Assembly (NCBI RefSeq): GCF_018987265.1
Contig: NZ_CP076854.1
Span: forward strand, 2,046,001-2,110,000
Reading direction: 5' to 3'
Source of the DNA: Rhizobium sp. WYJ-E13
GTDB lineage: Bacteria; Pseudomonadota; Alphaproteobacteria; Rhizobiales; Rhizobiaceae
DNA: 64,000 nt
The notes below the pieces were generated by a model. It was not told where the DNA came from. It saw only the letters and a program-made list of their open reading frames with translations, and did no database searches. Position numbers and translations under genes: made by a program. This document shows, one piece after another, positions 50,451 through 60,255 of the stretch. Positions within the stretch are counted from its first letter, which is position 1; the number at the start of each line of letters is the position of its first letter.

Positions 50451-53400
50451 AGCGCGGCCTCCTTCGCCTTGAACGCTACGCGCACGCCATCGTCGGCAAG
50501 CATGGCCAGTTCGTTCGCGCGGATGCCGGTGGGCCATGGGTTCTCACTGCCGTCGCCGGACAGCTCGATCAGGCTGATGTCGAGGATGTTGTCGAGGCCG
50601 CCGATGTCGAGCAGCGCAACGGCGACGTCTTCCTCGCGGGGCGACTGCCCCAGCGGCCAGCCTTCTCCATTCGGACCGCCGCGTTCGGTATCGAAGAAGG
50701 CCCTAATGCGGCTGGTGGCGGTATCCGAAACGCCCGCCGCGATGTCGAGCGTCGCGATCGCGACCGTGACGTCGACGCGCAACATGCGGATGCCGGGTCC
50801 TTCGATCGTCAGCGCTCCGGGCGCGGCCAATGCCGGTGGGGCGATGTCGAGCAGCATGCGCCGCAACTCCCGCTGCTGGGCGCGGCTGGGGACCGGCCTG
50901 TCGCCGCGCATGACCGTGATCAGGCGGATGCGCCCGTTGCGACTGGTGCAGCGGGCCTGTACCACCTGGTCGGAGCGCTCCTGCGCGAGGCTCTCGAAAT
51001 CGGACGCGGAGACGGCACGGCCACGATGGCGGAGGCGCGCGGGCGCGAATTGCAGCACGCGCTGCGGCGATTCCGTCGCGACGCCGCCGGCCGAGGAATC
51101 GGCGGCCCGCACCGTCTCGACACCCTCGACGGCGGTGACGAGATTGAGTTCGCTTCGCGCCACGAGGAAGTTCGCCGGCACCACGCCGTCGGTTCCGGCA
51201 TCGGCGCGCTCGTAGCTGAAGGCGACGATCGCATCGGCGCCGGTGGGCGGGATCATGCCGTGCTGGCCATCGCCGAAACGTATCGTGCCGGTCGCCTCGT
51301 CCAAGGCATATACACGGTCCGTCGGAGCGCGGTCTATCGTGTCGGCGACCTGTTTCCACATCACCCAGTCGCCGGGCAGATCGGTGAGGTCGAAGAGGAC
51401 GCTGTTCGGGTCCTGGTCCAGCATGGCGTGGCGTTCCTCGTCGCCGAGCGGCTCGCGCACCCGCAATTGCAGGCTGTTCTGCAGCACCGGGGGACGGGCG
51501 AGCGACACCGTCAAGTTCGGCTCGCCCGACGAGGCGCCCAGCAGTTCGCGCGTCATCGTCTCGGCGGCGCGCGCCCAGACGGCGTTGAGATGGGCGCCGC
51601 TCAGCGATGGTGTCCACGTGTCGTCGACAGCCGTCGGCGCAAGCCTCAGCCATGTCAGCGGCGGCTGGCCGAACAGTTCCGCCTCCGTCGGCACTACCGG
51701 GAAGGCCATTTTCAGCAGACCGCGTTCGCCGAGCGCGCAGGTGTCGTCCGCCGCGAGGACCGGGGTGAACCGGTTGCCGATCAGCACATCGACCCGCAGC
51801 GGGGCCATCGCGTCGTAGCCACCTTCGCGATCCACAGTGAACAGGACGTTGACCGGGGCGCCGATCAGGCTCGACCTGAGGCCGACATAGAGCGCGCGCT
51901 TACCGACCGAGCTCGCGGCCGTGGCAGCGGCTCGCGATGCCACCGGTCGTTCGGCGGCCGCATCCGATGTCGCTGCCCCCTGCCCTGCCTCGGCCGTGCA
52001 TGCCGGGCAATCACAGCCCGCCTCGTCCTTCGGCGTGGAAGATCCCGGCTGGATGCCCGCCGGGCCAAGGCCATCGAGGCGGCCAAGCGTGGTGGCAAGC
52101 GGGGTGAAGACTTCGATGCTCGCGCCCGGCGTCCGGTTCGCGTCGCTCTGGTCGCGCAGCATGCCGCTGTCCCGCGTGAGCAGGAAGCGGGGCGGCGCCG
52201 ATGTGTCGATGGCATAGGCAATGCCGACATCCAGCGCATAGGGCGGCTGGATGCCCTCGGTCGTCCGCTGCACGGTCTGCTTCGTCTGGTTGGAGTTGGG
52301 CACGGGCTCGGAGATGACGACGACATTCTCGCGGCCATAGTCGCCTCCGATTAGCCGCGCGCGGATCCAGTGAGTGGTCTTTCCCGCCCATTCCGACGGC
52401 CTGAGATCGGACGGCACGGTGAACCTTATGGTGCCCGAGTTTCTGAGGCTGTTGGTCCCGTCGTCCGCGGGAGCTATCTGCAGGTGTAGCCAGCTCGTGC
52501 CGTTCGAATATTCCCACGACAATGCGGGATTGGTGGCGGAATCGCCGAGCACCTGCGACCAGGCCGTCACGCTCTGGTCCACCACCAGCCGGAAGGTCGC
52601 GCCCTGGGGCGCGTTCTGCCATGCGGTTTCGAAGGCCAGGCGCGTGGGGTTGGTCGACACCGTCTCCTGGGCGATGACATTCTGGTGACGCGGCGACAGG
52701 TCCGGAAACTGCGGGTTGCCGCCGCCGAACATATCGGTGCTCAGCATCGCGTTATTGGCGGCGGACAGCGTCAGCGCGGGATAGACGGTGGCCTGCAGGG
52801 CGACCGGCGCCCAGTATCCGACGCCGGTTCCCTGTGCCGCCGCCGGGAATGGCGGCGTGGCGGTCGCCACCTGGGTGACCGTGTCGAAGGCGATATCGAC
52901 GGCGGCGAGTTCCCCCGCATTGTCGCGAACCAGGATCCGGGACGGAATCGCCACCCCGGCCTGGAACGTAACCATGGAGGGATCGGCCGCGTCGACCGTC
53001 AGCTGGTCGACTGGGATGGCAACGGAAGTCCGGTAGATCTCGATGTTCCTCGGAGTGGTGTCGACGCGGCGCCACCTGTTGATCCAGAAGAACTGCGTGT
53101 TCACTCGCCCCGCCAGGCCGCGAACGCTCGTTCCTTCGACCGTCGACAGGACGAAATTGCCGTTGGCATTGTTGAAGCCGATCGTGTCGCCCGCGACCGC
53201 CAGGTTGGCCGGTGGCGATATCGCCACCGCCGAACGCAGGTTGTTGCTGGCTTCGGAGAGCGTGATGCGGCTGCCCAGCAGCGCCGAATACATCTCGCCG
53301 CGCTGGCTTCCCGCGAGAAACAGAAAGCCGTTCTGGCCGGGCAGCGGCACTTCGGCCAGAACGGAACTTCCCTCCAGCTCGCCGACGCCGGCCCCGGTGG

Positions 53401-55576
53401 GGATCTGGTAGAGGATATCGTCCCGGCCGTTGATGAACGGCTGCCAGGAAATCAGGCTCTGCCCGACGGCATTCTGGTCCCTCGCGATGAGGTAGGCGGT
53501 CAGGTGTCCGTCCTCGACACGGCCGCTGATCGTCGTGTGCTGAAAGAAGCTGATCCCCGGATCCAGCGCTGGTGAGGCGATCGGCGCTGCTGGGAGGCGG
53601 CCGACGCGCTGGGCCAGAAGCCCCGCATGTGCCGCATCGACGGCGACGACCTCGAGCTCGCCGGCATCTTCGAGCCCGCATGGCCGCACATCGGTGGCGA
53701 TGTTGGCGATAAGCCGTTGAGGAGCCGCCGCCGCCACGATGTCGTAGACATCATTGCCGGCCGAGATGGCAAGCAGTCTGGTCGGCACCGTCGCGACGGT
53801 CGCGTGCCTGACCTGCACCACGTCCCGGATGTCGATTGGCACCTGGTGGCTGTCCTCCACCGCCTTCGGCGGCCAGATGTCCGGTGTCGTTGCATTGGCT
53901 GTCCGTGTCGACAGCCGGGCATCCTTGAGCGCGACCAGTGTCGCCTGGCCGTTCCAGTTGACGACGGAGAGGCCGTCGACCGGTGCGGTTGCCATCGTAT
54001 CGAACGCGGGCTTGCCGAGGCTCAGCCACTTGCTCGCCGACCTGTCGGGCCAGGTCTCGACGCGCACCAGCACCTGGTCGCCTGCCGCGACCGCTATGCG
54101 GAGCGCCAATCCGTCGACCCACATGACGGGCGCCACGCTGCCTGTCAGTTTCAGGCCCTCGGGCTCGAGCGGGTCGCGAAGGCGGACAAGGCTGCCGGAA
54201 CTTGTGCGCGTGAGTAGGTGAAGCGCTCCGCGCGCGTCGATGGCGGCGATCACATAGCCGAAGACGCCGGTGTTGGTGCCGCTCATCGACTGGAAGACGG
54301 AGTCGGCGATGTCGAACTGCATCCAGGCCGTGGCGCCGGCTTTGGAGAAGGCCTCGTCGGAACCCAGATAGAGGGTGTCGAACATGCGTGGTTCGCGGCC
54401 CAGCAGGTAGAAGTTACTTGGCGGGGACGACGCCGAATTGACGAAGACATCAGGGCGAAGCAGCCTGGTCCAGTCGACCGTCTTGATATCCTCCGGCACG
54501 GTCTCGCCGGGGGGCAGCGGATTGATCTTGAGTTCGACGCCGTCGACCGACGTCATCTCGGTGCTCATCACCTGGCGTGCGCGGATCCAGCGTGCCTGGG
54601 CGGCGCCGACCTGGGTTTCTTCTACCGCACCCTTGGGCTTGGTCAGGCGGATCGTGCCGCCGCTCCCGGCTCCGGGATCCTCGATCGCGCGCCAGCGGGC
54701 ATCGACGTCGTCGGGGTTGCTGGGGTTCTCGGTCTTCCCCCAATATTCCCAGGTCACCGCATCTCCGAGCGGCGGCAATCCCGCGATCTCGATCGAACCG
54801 GCCGCCTCGATATCGAGCAGGTCGGAATCGCCGATATAGAGAATGTGTTCCTGCCGATTTCTGGCCCCGTCGAAAGGCCGGAACGTCGTCACCTTTCGCA
54901 CCACGGTCTGGTTCTCGATCGCATCGGCGACGAGCGGCGGCTCGATGGTCAGCAGGTCGTCCTGGGCCTTGCGGATCTCGTACTGCGTGTCGCCGATCGC
55001 GATGATCATGCCTTCCGAGAGGCCGAAGCCCGGATCGAGCTGCAGCATGGTGGCCCCGGCAGCGGCGAAGCTCTTGAGCCGCCATTCGGTCGGCAGTGCC
55101 TCGATTGGCTCGAGCGAGGCGATCCCCGGAGGCGGCAGGTAGAACCTGTCGTTTGCCGGATCGACCCCGACGACGAATTCGATCGCCCCGGGAACGATCC
55201 TGAGGTCGGTTTCGGTTTCGAAGGTGACGGCGTCGCCTGCATCGGCCTGCATCTTGACGGGATGCGGCGCCGTCACTGGTGCCGTCGCCGTATCGGCCAG
55301 CTTGAACGCGACGGGCACCCGCGCCGGCCGTGCCGCCTCGGCCTTCATGCCGAGCCAGTCCAGGAAGCCGAGCGCCATCTTATCACCGGCGAAGTCGAGG
55401 CGCTCGGCGACCTCCGAACTGAAGCGCGCGGCGATCTTCAGCAGGGCAAGACCGAAATCCGGGCTGTTCTCGTCGCGGTTCCAGTTCGGCAGCCATGTCG
55501 CCGCGCGTGCGTCCAGTTCGCGCTGGAAATCGGCGGTGCGACGGTTCTCCAGTCGGGGCGCGGCGAAGCGTTTCAT
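50447..55576 (-). CDS. giant baseplate assembly protein, 1709 aa
   Basis: A 1709-residue protein. The N-terminus PNWNRDENSPDFGLALLKIA and the C-terminal region ending SLIELSGDGSENPWPTGIRA fit the large baseplate J-like proteins of eCIS. Residues about 150-1100 are mostly beta-rich and may form a peripheral adhesion or wedge extension; a Cys pair occurs in CDCPACTAE near 1200. It starts at 55576 overlapping the gp25 gene by ATGA. It is the largest protein of the cluster. Confidence 0.78.
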   Translation of the reverse strand: MKRFAAPRLENRRTADFQRELDARAATWLPNWNRDENSPDFGLALLKIAARFSSEVAERLDFAGDKMALGFLDWLGMKAEAARPARVPVAFKLADTATAPVTAPHPVKMQADAGDAVTFETETDLRIVPGAIEFVVGVDPANDRFYLPPPGIASLEPIEALPTEWRLKSFAAAGATMLQLDPGFGLSEGMIIAIGDTQYEIRKAQDDLLTIEPPLVADAIENQTVVRKVTTFRPFDGARNRQEHILYIGDSDLLDIEAAGSIEIAGLPPLGDAVTWEYWGKTENPSNPDDVDARWRAIEDPGAGSGGTIRLTKPKGAVEETQVGAAQARWIRARQVMSTEMTSVDGVELKINPLPPGETVPEDIKTVDWTRLLRPDVFVNSASSPPSNFYLLGREPRMFDTLYLGSDEAFSKAGATAWMQFDIADSVFQSMSGTNTGVFGYVIAAIDARGALHLLTRTSSGSLVRLRDPLEPEGLKLTGSVAPVMWVDGLALRIAVAAGDQVLVRVETWPDRSASKWLSLGKPAFDTMATAPVDGLSVVNWNGQATLVALKDARLSTRTANATTPDIWPPKAVEDSHQVPIDIRDVVQVRHATVATVPTRLLAISAGNDVYDIVAAAAPQRLIANIATDVRPCGLEDAGELEVVAVDAAHAGLLAQRVGRLPAAPIASPALDPGISFFQHTTISGRVEDGHLTAYLIARDQNAVGQSLISWQPFINGRDDILYQIPTGAGVGELEGSSVLAEVPLPGQNGFLFLAGSQRGEMYSALLGSRITLSEASNNLRSAVAISPPANLAVAGDTIGFNNANGNFVLSTVEGTSVRGLAGRVNTQFFWINRWRRVDTTPRNIEIYRTSVAIPVDQLTVDAADPSMVTFQAGVAIPSRILVRDNAGELAAVDIAFDTVTQVATATPPFPAAAQGTGVGYWAPVALQATVYPALTLSAANNAMLSTDMFGGGNPQFPDLSPRHQNVIAQETVSTNPTRLAFETAWQNAPQGATFRLVVDQSVTAWSQVLGDSATNPALSWEYSNGTSWLHLQIAPADDGTNSLRNSGTIRFTVPSDLRPSEWAGKTTHWIRARLIGGDYGRENVVVISEPVPNSNQTKQTVQRTTEGIQPPYALDVGIAYAIDTSAPPRFLLTRDSGMLRDQSDANRTPGASIEVFTPLATTLGRLDGLGPAGIQPGSSTPKDEAGCDCPACTAEAGQGAATSDAAAERPVASRAAATAASSVGKRALYVGLRSSLIGAPVNVLFTVDREGGYDAMAPLRVDVLIGNRFTPVLAADDTCALGERGLLKMAFPVVPTEAELFGQPPLTWLRLAPTAVDDTWTPSLSGAHLNAVWARAAETMTRELLGASSGEPNLTVSLARPPVLQNSLQLRVREPLGDEERHAMLDQDPNSVLFDLTDLPGDWVMWKQVADTIDRAPTDRVYALDEATGTIRFGDGQHGMIPPTGADAIVAFSYERADAGTDGVVPANFLVARSELNLVTAVEGVETVRAADSSAGGVATESPQRVLQFAPARLRHRGRAVSASDFESLAQERSDQVVQARCTSRNGRIRLITVMRGDRPVPSRAQQRELRRMLLDIAPPALAAPGALTIEGPGIRMLRVDVTVAIATLDIAAGVSDTATSRIRAFFDTERGGPNGEGWPLGQSPREEDVAVALLDIGGLDNILDISLIELSGDGSENPWPTGIRANELAMLADDGVRVAFKAKEAAL

Positions 55577-55983
55577 GACGTGCTGCCCTCCTTGAAATAG
55601 AAGGGGAAGACCAGGTTGCCGACCTGGTTTGTCCGGCGGATCCGGTATTCCAGTTCGATCAGCAGCAGTCCCTGTGACGGCAGGTTGTCGTCGATCGTCA
55701 CGTCGTTGACTTCGATGCGGGCTTCGTAGCGCCGCAATGCCGCGACGATTTCCGAGCGGATGCGCTCCATGGCGGTGCTGTCAATCGCCTCGAACACCAT
55801 GTCATGGATGCCGCAGCCGAAGTCGGGGCGCATGATCCGCTCGCCGCGGGCGGTTTCGAGGATGATGCGAATCGACTGGCGGATATCGTCCTCATGCTGC
55901 GCGGTCGCGACGGCACCGGTCCGCGGATCGATGCCCACCGGCATCGCCCAGCCTTTTCCGAGGAAGTCCTTGTGCTCTTCCAT
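55573..55983 (-). CDS. GPW/gp25-family baseplate wedge protein
   Basis: A 136-residue protein starting MEEHKDFLGKGWAMPVGIDP. The pattern IRQSIRIILETARGERIMRP then FGCGIHDMVFE is the gp25 (PF04965) core that joins sheath initiation to the baseplate. The longer ORF extending to 56217 lies over the PAAR gene and is rejected. It overlaps the baseplate gene by ATGA and follows PAAR by 5 bp. Confidence 0.9.
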   Translation of the reverse strand: MEEHKDFLGKGWAMPVGIDPRTGAVATAQHEDDIRQSIRIILETARGERIMRPDFGCGIHDMVFEAIDSTAMERIRSEIVAALRRYEARIEVNDVTIDDNLPSQGLLLIELEYRIRRTNQVGNLVFPFYFKEGSTS

Positions 55984-55988
55984 CGCCC

Positions 55989-56285
55989 CTACCCTATCAT
56001 CACTGTCGCGGCGCCGGCGGCGATCGGGTTCGGCGCGCCGACCTCCACGATCATGTCGCCCTGCCGTGTCGCGAACATGCCGCCGATCCGCACCGTCATG
56101 CTGCCGACGAGGACCACGCCGCCGACATGGGGCTTGACGCCATCGACGAGCGGACAGGCATGCGTATCCACCAGGGTTCGCCATGCCGGTTGCCCCGCGA
56201 TGAGAACGGTCGGGCAACCAGGCCCCGGCGCCAGTGGTGTACCGTGGCCGGTCTGATCGCCGATGCGCGCTGCCGGTTGTCCCAT
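55989..56285 (-). CDS. PAAR-motif spike-tip protein
   Basis: A 98-residue PAAR protein: ARIGDQTGHGTPLAPGPG, VLIAGQPAWRTLVDTHACPL, TVRIGGMFATRQGDMI. It should cap the spike with a metal-bound cone formed by His and Cys residues. It lies between the gpV-like spike gene and gp25, as in other contractile clusters. Confidence 0.92.
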   Translation of the reverse strand: MGQPAARIGDQTGHGTPLAPGPGCPTVLIAGQPAWRTLVDTHACPLVDGVKPHVGGVVLVGSMTVRIGGMFATRQGDMIVEVGAPNPIAAGAATVMIG

Positions 56286-56296
56286 GGCTTGCCTCC

Positions 56297-56935
56297 TCAG
56301 TTGATGTTGACCAGCGCGCCGCGCACGCTCAGCGTGCCGGACGCCTTGACGTCGAGCGTCCCCGTCGCCTGGATGACGATGGTGGCCGCCCTGATCTTGA
56401 GTTCGCCCTTGGCCTCGATGGCTATCGAGCCTGCATTGCTGTCGATGCTGACGGAATTGCCGGCTCCGTCTTCCATTGTGATGCCGTCATCGGTGAGCGT
56501 GACCTTGCGACCCTTGTGGTGCAGCAGTTCGACGACGCCCTTGTCGCCATCGTCGAACAGCAGGTAGTGCTTCTTGCGCGACTGCAGGATGCGCTTGTCG
56601 TTCTTGCCATCGCCGTTGAAGCGCGGCGGCTTGTCCTTGCCGTTCCAAAGCCCGCCAAGCACGATTGGGAAGCGCACGTCCTCACGCTCGAAGGCGACGA
56701 GGACCTCGTCGTCCACCTCGGGTATGCAGACGAAGCCGCGGTCTGCCCCTGCCATCGGCGCGGACAGCCGGGCCCAGTAGCTCTCAGTGGGCTTGTCGTG
56801 CCAGGGAAAGCGGACCTTGACCCGGCAGAGGCTCTCCGGGTCCTTGTTCTGGGTGACGATGGCGATGGCGACGCCCTTGATCATCCCGCCGGATTCGTGG
56901 TCCGTTTCGCGCGCCATGTTCGGCATCATGTTCAT
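56297..56935 (-). CDS. baseplate spike protein (gpV / VgrG C-terminal type)
   Basis: A 212-residue protein. GVAIAIVTQNKDPESLCRVK then VRFPWHDKPTESYWARL is the OB-fold start of gpV, followed by VPEVDDEVLVAFE-like residues (CIPEVDDEVLVAFE) and a C-terminal repetitive beta region (EAKGELKIRAATIVIQATG) forming the triple-stranded needle. It overlaps the hub gene by ATGA. Confidence 0.9.
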   Translation of the reverse strand: MNMMPNMARETDHESGGMIKGVAIAIVTQNKDPESLCRVKVRFPWHDKPTESYWARLSAPMAGADRGFVCIPEVDDEVLVAFEREDVRFPIVLGGLWNGKDKPPRFNGDGKNDKRILQSRKKHYLLFDDGDKGVVELLHHKGRKVTLTDDGITMEDGAGNSVSIDSNAGSIAIEAKGELKIRAATIVIQATGTLDVKASGTLSVRGALVNIN

Positions 56936-58044
56936 AGGGCTGTCTCCTTGACCTTGAAGCGCGTGCGATAGCCGTTTCCGTCGACCTTGTGGGTCGACTG
57001 CTGGACGTAGTAGGTCTTCGAGAAGGGCGAGCCGAGATTGTCGAACTGGACGTTGGTGTCCGGCTTGATCTCGGGAATGCCGATGGACTCCGCGTCGCCG
57101 GTGAGAAACTGCTTGGCCCGTTCGTTGAGCGCCGCGAAAGCGCGCTTTTCGGCTTCGGCCTTGCTGAAGACCGGCTGGCGCAGCCGCAGGACCGGCTGCT
57201 TGGACGAATCCTTCACGAATGTCTTGAGCTGTTCGCCTGCGCTGCGGCCCTTGGCGTCCTTGCCGGATTCCTCGCCGGCCGTGGCCGTGCCGATAATCTT
57301 TTCCTTCTTCTTTGGGTCCCAGCCATAGACCTCGACCTTCGAGACCTGGCCGGCGAGATTGGCTTCGGGCTTGAAGCTGATCAGCCCCTCCCCCCAGAGC
57401 AGCTTCACGACAGCCGAGGCGGTGTCGTTGGGCTTGCGGAAATGCAGCGTGCGCTTTTCATCGACGAACAGTTCGTAATGATTGCGGTCGGCAAGCTTCT
57501 TCAGGAACTCGAAGTCGCTCTCCTGGCTCTGTTCTATCTGGGGATGACGCTCCTGCGTCCGCTGGATGTTGGAATTGAGGTTGTGGAAGCTGGCGATTTC
57601 CTCGGCGGCGTCGCTGTCCAGCGCCTTGGCCCAAGTGCGCGTATTCTTGCCCATGGTCAGCGGGAAGGCATGGTCATAGCCCGCCACCGTAAGCTCCGGC
57701 GTGCCCGACTCGGGAAAGCTGGTATTGATCTCGGTAATGACGCCGCTCGCGATCAGCGGCATGGTGCGGGCGTCGCCGTAGCCCATGGCGATCTGGAGCT
57801 CGGCGCCGAATTTCAGGAGGCCGAGGATGGGCGTGCCGCGTCCGGTCAGGAAGCTGTGCGACTTGATGTCGTAGCAGTTCACGACAGTGAAGCTGAAACG
57901 GCCCGCCGCGCCCAGCACCATGTCGACCTCGACCTGTGCCACGCTCATCAGGAGGTCGCGCATCACGTCGTCCCGCCCGAGGCGCACCGCGAAGGCTGGG
58001 GCGTAGAAATCGCCGTATTTGCTAGAGAGCGCCGAGAGATCCAT
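56932..58044 (-). CDS. phage late control D-like hub protein
   Basis: A 370-residue gpD/VgrG N-terminal-type protein. Features include the AAGRFSFTVVNCYDI region, GVITEINTSFPESGTPELTV, and SDFEFLKKLADRNHYELFVD typical of hub proteins, ending with a helix and SPFSKTYYVQQSTHKVD. It forms the trimeric hub joining tube and spike. It overlaps the LysM gene by 23 bp and the spike gene by ATGA. Confidence 0.88.
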   Translation of the reverse strand: MDLSALSSKYGDFYAPAFAVRLGRDDVMRDLLMSVAQVEVDMVLGAAGRFSFTVVNCYDIKSHSFLTGRGTPILGLLKFGAELQIAMGYGDARTMPLIASGVITEINTSFPESGTPELTVAGYDHAFPLTMGKNTRTWAKALDSDAAEEIASFHNLNSNIQRTQERHPQIEQSQESDFEFLKKLADRNHYELFVDEKRTLHFRKPNDTASAVVKLLWGEGLISFKPEANLAGQVSKVEVYGWDPKKKEKIIGTATAGEESGKDAKGRSAGEQLKTFVKDSSKQPVLRLRQPVFSKAEAEKRAFAALNERAKQFLTGDAESIGIPEIKPDTNVQFDNLGSPFSKTYYVQQSTHKVDGNGYRTRFKVKETAL

Positions 58045-58720
58045 TGGGATGCTCCATGGGTGGAAGGGTCAGCCAGTCGCCCGGCTTGATGTCGCGGGGA
58101 TCGTCAAGGTCGTTGGCTTCGGCTATGCGGACCCATTCGCTCGGGTCGTCAAATTCCCGGGCGGCGATCGCCCAGAGGCTGTCACGACCGATCACCACCC
58201 GCCGCTTGGTCTTGTCGGCGGATTCGCGGCGCGGACTTTCGAGCTGCTGGCGCAGCGACCGATATTCCTTGAAGCTGACATTGAGAGTGGCGCGTGCCGG
58301 TGTGCCGTCGGGATGGAATTTCGAAACCTTCCGCCCCAGCTTCTCGATGACCCCGACGAACTCCATCGGTCCCCAGTTGAAGCGAACGGGCGGCGGCGCA
58401 TGGAGATCACGATCGATCTCCAGCAGCGCCGAAATTTCCTTGAGCCGCTTTCCGACCGGCTCGGCTTCCTTCTTGCGGGACGAGGTCGGCCCTTCCGGGT
58501 CGGTATAGTCGTCGAGGAACAGCTCCATGCTAAGCTGATCGGCTTCGCCATTGACGAACTGCAGGATCGGCGACCCAAGGCCCGGGATCGCCATCGCCTT
58601 GTAGCTGTTGGTCCGGTCGAGGCTGTATTCTGTCGGGTTGAAGAGGACCGTGATGACCTTGTTGCGGTCGGCGCCGTCGAGCACCGTGATCAGGGCCTTT
58701 TCGAGCTGTTGCCTGCTCAT
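58022..58720 (-). CDS. LysM-domain tail adaptor protein
   Basis: A 232-residue protein. The N-terminus VLFNPTEYSLDRTNSYKAMA and VTPPP-like linker (APPPVRFNWG) match eCIS/phage tube-baseplate adaptor proteins; residues about 170-225 form a LysM domain (DSLWAIAAREFDDPSEWVRI then DLDDPRDIKPGDWLTLP). It likely links the tube to the hub. Overlap of 23 bp with the hub gene. Confidence 0.88.
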   Translation of the reverse strand: MSRQQLEKALITVLDGADRNKVITVLFNPTEYSLDRTNSYKAMAIPGLGSPILQFVNGEADQLSMELFLDDYTDPEGPTSSRKKEAEPVGKRLKEISALLEIDRDLHAPPPVRFNWGPMEFVGVIEKLGRKVSKFHPDGTPARATLNVSFKEYRSLRQQLESPRRESADKTKRRVVIGRDSLWAIAAREFDDPSEWVRIAEANDLDDPRDIKPGDWLTLPPMEHPNGSLGAL

Positions 58721-58723
58721 GGC

Positions 58724-59644
58724 TCAGAGCCCCCTGCGTTCGCGTTCGATGCGCATGCGGCGCTCGACCTTGCTGATCACGTCCTCTGCGATGCGGTCGA
58801 TCACGGCGGCGTCGATCCTGGGCGGCGACGGAGTGGCGGCGCCCCGCGCCGACCAGGCTGTGCCGGTGGATGCGGAGGGCATCGGCATGGCCCGAACGGG
58901 GTTTTCGGCCGTCCCGCCTGACGTCGGCGTCACGCTGTCGACGCGCCAGACGAGGTCCGGTGCGCGCCGCGCGACGGTCTGTGCCAGGGAATTGGCCGCG
59001 CCGCCGGTTTTTCCGGGCTGGAGCGGCGTTGCGCCGAGACCGGCGTGACGATGCACCAGAATTGCCGGTGCCGCGCTCCTGGCCGCGATTTGCGACACGG
59101 GGGCACTTGCCTGGGCCACACCATGTTGCCGCCGCACCGTCCGGAAGATGGTCGGCATGGGTTCGCCAACCCTCACCCTCAGCGCGCCGGCGGCGCTTTC
59201 GTCCCGTCCATGCCGTTCCGCCGCGGGCAGCATGGCGTCGCGATGCCGCAGCATCGTCATCTGCCGCACGGACAGGAGGTGGCGGTGCGTCACCATGTCG
59301 GACGAGACGATTCTTGCCAGCGTCTGCTCAGTCCGCGACCGGCTGGCGTGATGATGGGAAACATGGCGGGCTATCGTCGTTCTGCCCGCCACGGGACTGG
59401 AAAGACGCTGCGACAGGTTGGTCGTGGCGTGGAGCGTGGCGAAATGCAGCTGCAGCGACAGGCCGTGATAGGCGACGGTCGCGCCGCGCCATGTCTGCGG
59501 GCGGTGTGACGCGGCCTGGCATCGGCGCGTCGTCCAGACCAGATGCATGGGCCGCCATCCCGCCTTCGCAACGGCGCGGCGCGCCCCGAACCGCGAGAGC
59601 CGGCGGGGACGGAGGCCAATCCTGGCGAGCCCGGATCGGATCAT
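58724..59644 (-). CDS. eCIS-associated hypothetical protein, 306 aa
   Basis: About 306 residues from ATG 59644, overlapping the tube-2 stop (ATGA). The protein is Arg/His/Ala-rich and mostly disordered until a C-terminal helix (IDAAVIDRIAEDVISKVERR). No enzymatic motif. The conserved-looking C-terminal helix may dock on the particle. The frame is supported by its tight fit between two particle genes; opposite-strand frames here are shadows. Confidence 0.6.
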   Translation of the reverse strand: MIRSGLARIGLRPRRLSRFGARRAVAKAGWRPMHLVWTTRRCQAASHRPQTWRGATVAYHGLSLQLHFATLHATTNLSQRLSSPVAGRTTIARHVSHHHASRSRTEQTLARIVSSDMVTHRHLLSVRQMTMLRHRDAMLPAAERHGRDESAAGALRVRVGEPMPTIFRTVRRQHGVAQASAPVSQIAARSAAPAILVHRHAGLGATPLQPGKTGGAANSLAQTVARRAPDLVWRVDSVTPTSGGTAENPVRAMPMPSASTGTAWSARGAATPSPPRIDAAVIDRIAEDVISKVERRMRIERERRGL

Positions 59645-60066
59645 CCCGCCCTCCTCAATCCGTGATGCGCCAGTTCTAGCGACTCCATCGACACCTGCGA
59701 ATTGTTGGCGTCGAAATCCGAGAGCGCCCATTTCACCGGGATAGCCCAGTCGAGCTGCCAGGCCCAGGCCCGTTCGCCCGCCTCGTTCTGCAGGCGGATG
59801 CGAACATTCTTGCGCGTGACATTACCCTCGGAGGCATCGAATGCCCATTGCCAGAGGTCGTTGAACGCCAGGCCGCGCTCGAGCACCACGACGGGATAGG
59901 AAACCTGCGACACGAGCTTGTGTTCGTAGTCGTTGACGCCGCCCTCGCGGAAGGACTCGTGCTTGACCTCGCGCTGGATTCCCTTGACGCGCAGGAAGCC
60001 GGCGCTGGTTAGCCCGTCGATCTCGACGAGGAACCGAAAGCCGCGAAGTGGATCCTGACGTTTCAT
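59641..60066 (-). CDS. tail tube protein, copy 2 (gp19-like)
   Basis: A 141-residue protein with the tube pattern DPLRGFRFLVEIDGLTSAGF, then an EVKHESFREGGVND loop, LERGLAFNDLWQWAFD and a final VKWALSDFDANNSQVSMESL. It is a diverged paralogue of the gene at 60645-61094. eCIS often code two or three tube proteins, one of which forms the first ring on the hub. Confidence 0.88.
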   Translation of the reverse strand: MKRQDPLRGFRFLVEIDGLTSAGFLRVKGIQREVKHESFREGGVNDYEHKLVSQVSYPVVVLERGLAFNDLWQWAFDASEGNVTRKNVRIRLQNEAGERAWAWQLDWAIPVKWALSDFDANNSQVSMESLELAHHGLRRAG

Positions 60067-60075
60067 TGCCTGTCC

Positions 60076-60255
60076 TCAGATGTCGAACGGGTTGGCCGGC
60101 GCGCCGTTGAGCTTGCGATTGATCGTCGAGATCTCCCGGCACCAGCGGCGGCGCTCCGCATGGTCGAGCTGCATGATGTCGCTGTGGGACCAGTGAAAGT
60201 GATGCGCGATGAAGGCCATTTCCTCGTACAGCGACTTGACGGGATAGGCCTTCAT
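60076..60255 (-). CDS. DUF6760-like small eCIS protein, 59 aa
   Basis: A 59-residue protein starting MKAYPVKSLYEEMAFIAHHF, then WSHSDIMQLDHAERRRWCRE and ending NPFDI. It resembles the short DUF6760-type proteins found between tube genes in eCIS and phage clusters, similar in size and motif to tail chaperone ends (HxHWS, ERRRWCxEI). It overlaps the upstream gene by ATGA. Confidence 0.75.
   Translation of the reverse strand: MKAYPVKSLYEEMAFIAHHFHWSHSDIMQLDHAERRRWCREISTINRKLNGAPANPFDI

Noticed and set aside
49428..52354. Long plus-strand frames opposite the baseplate genes
   Set aside because: Same reason: no ribosome binding sites or domains, while the minus strand codes for clear baseplate proteins.
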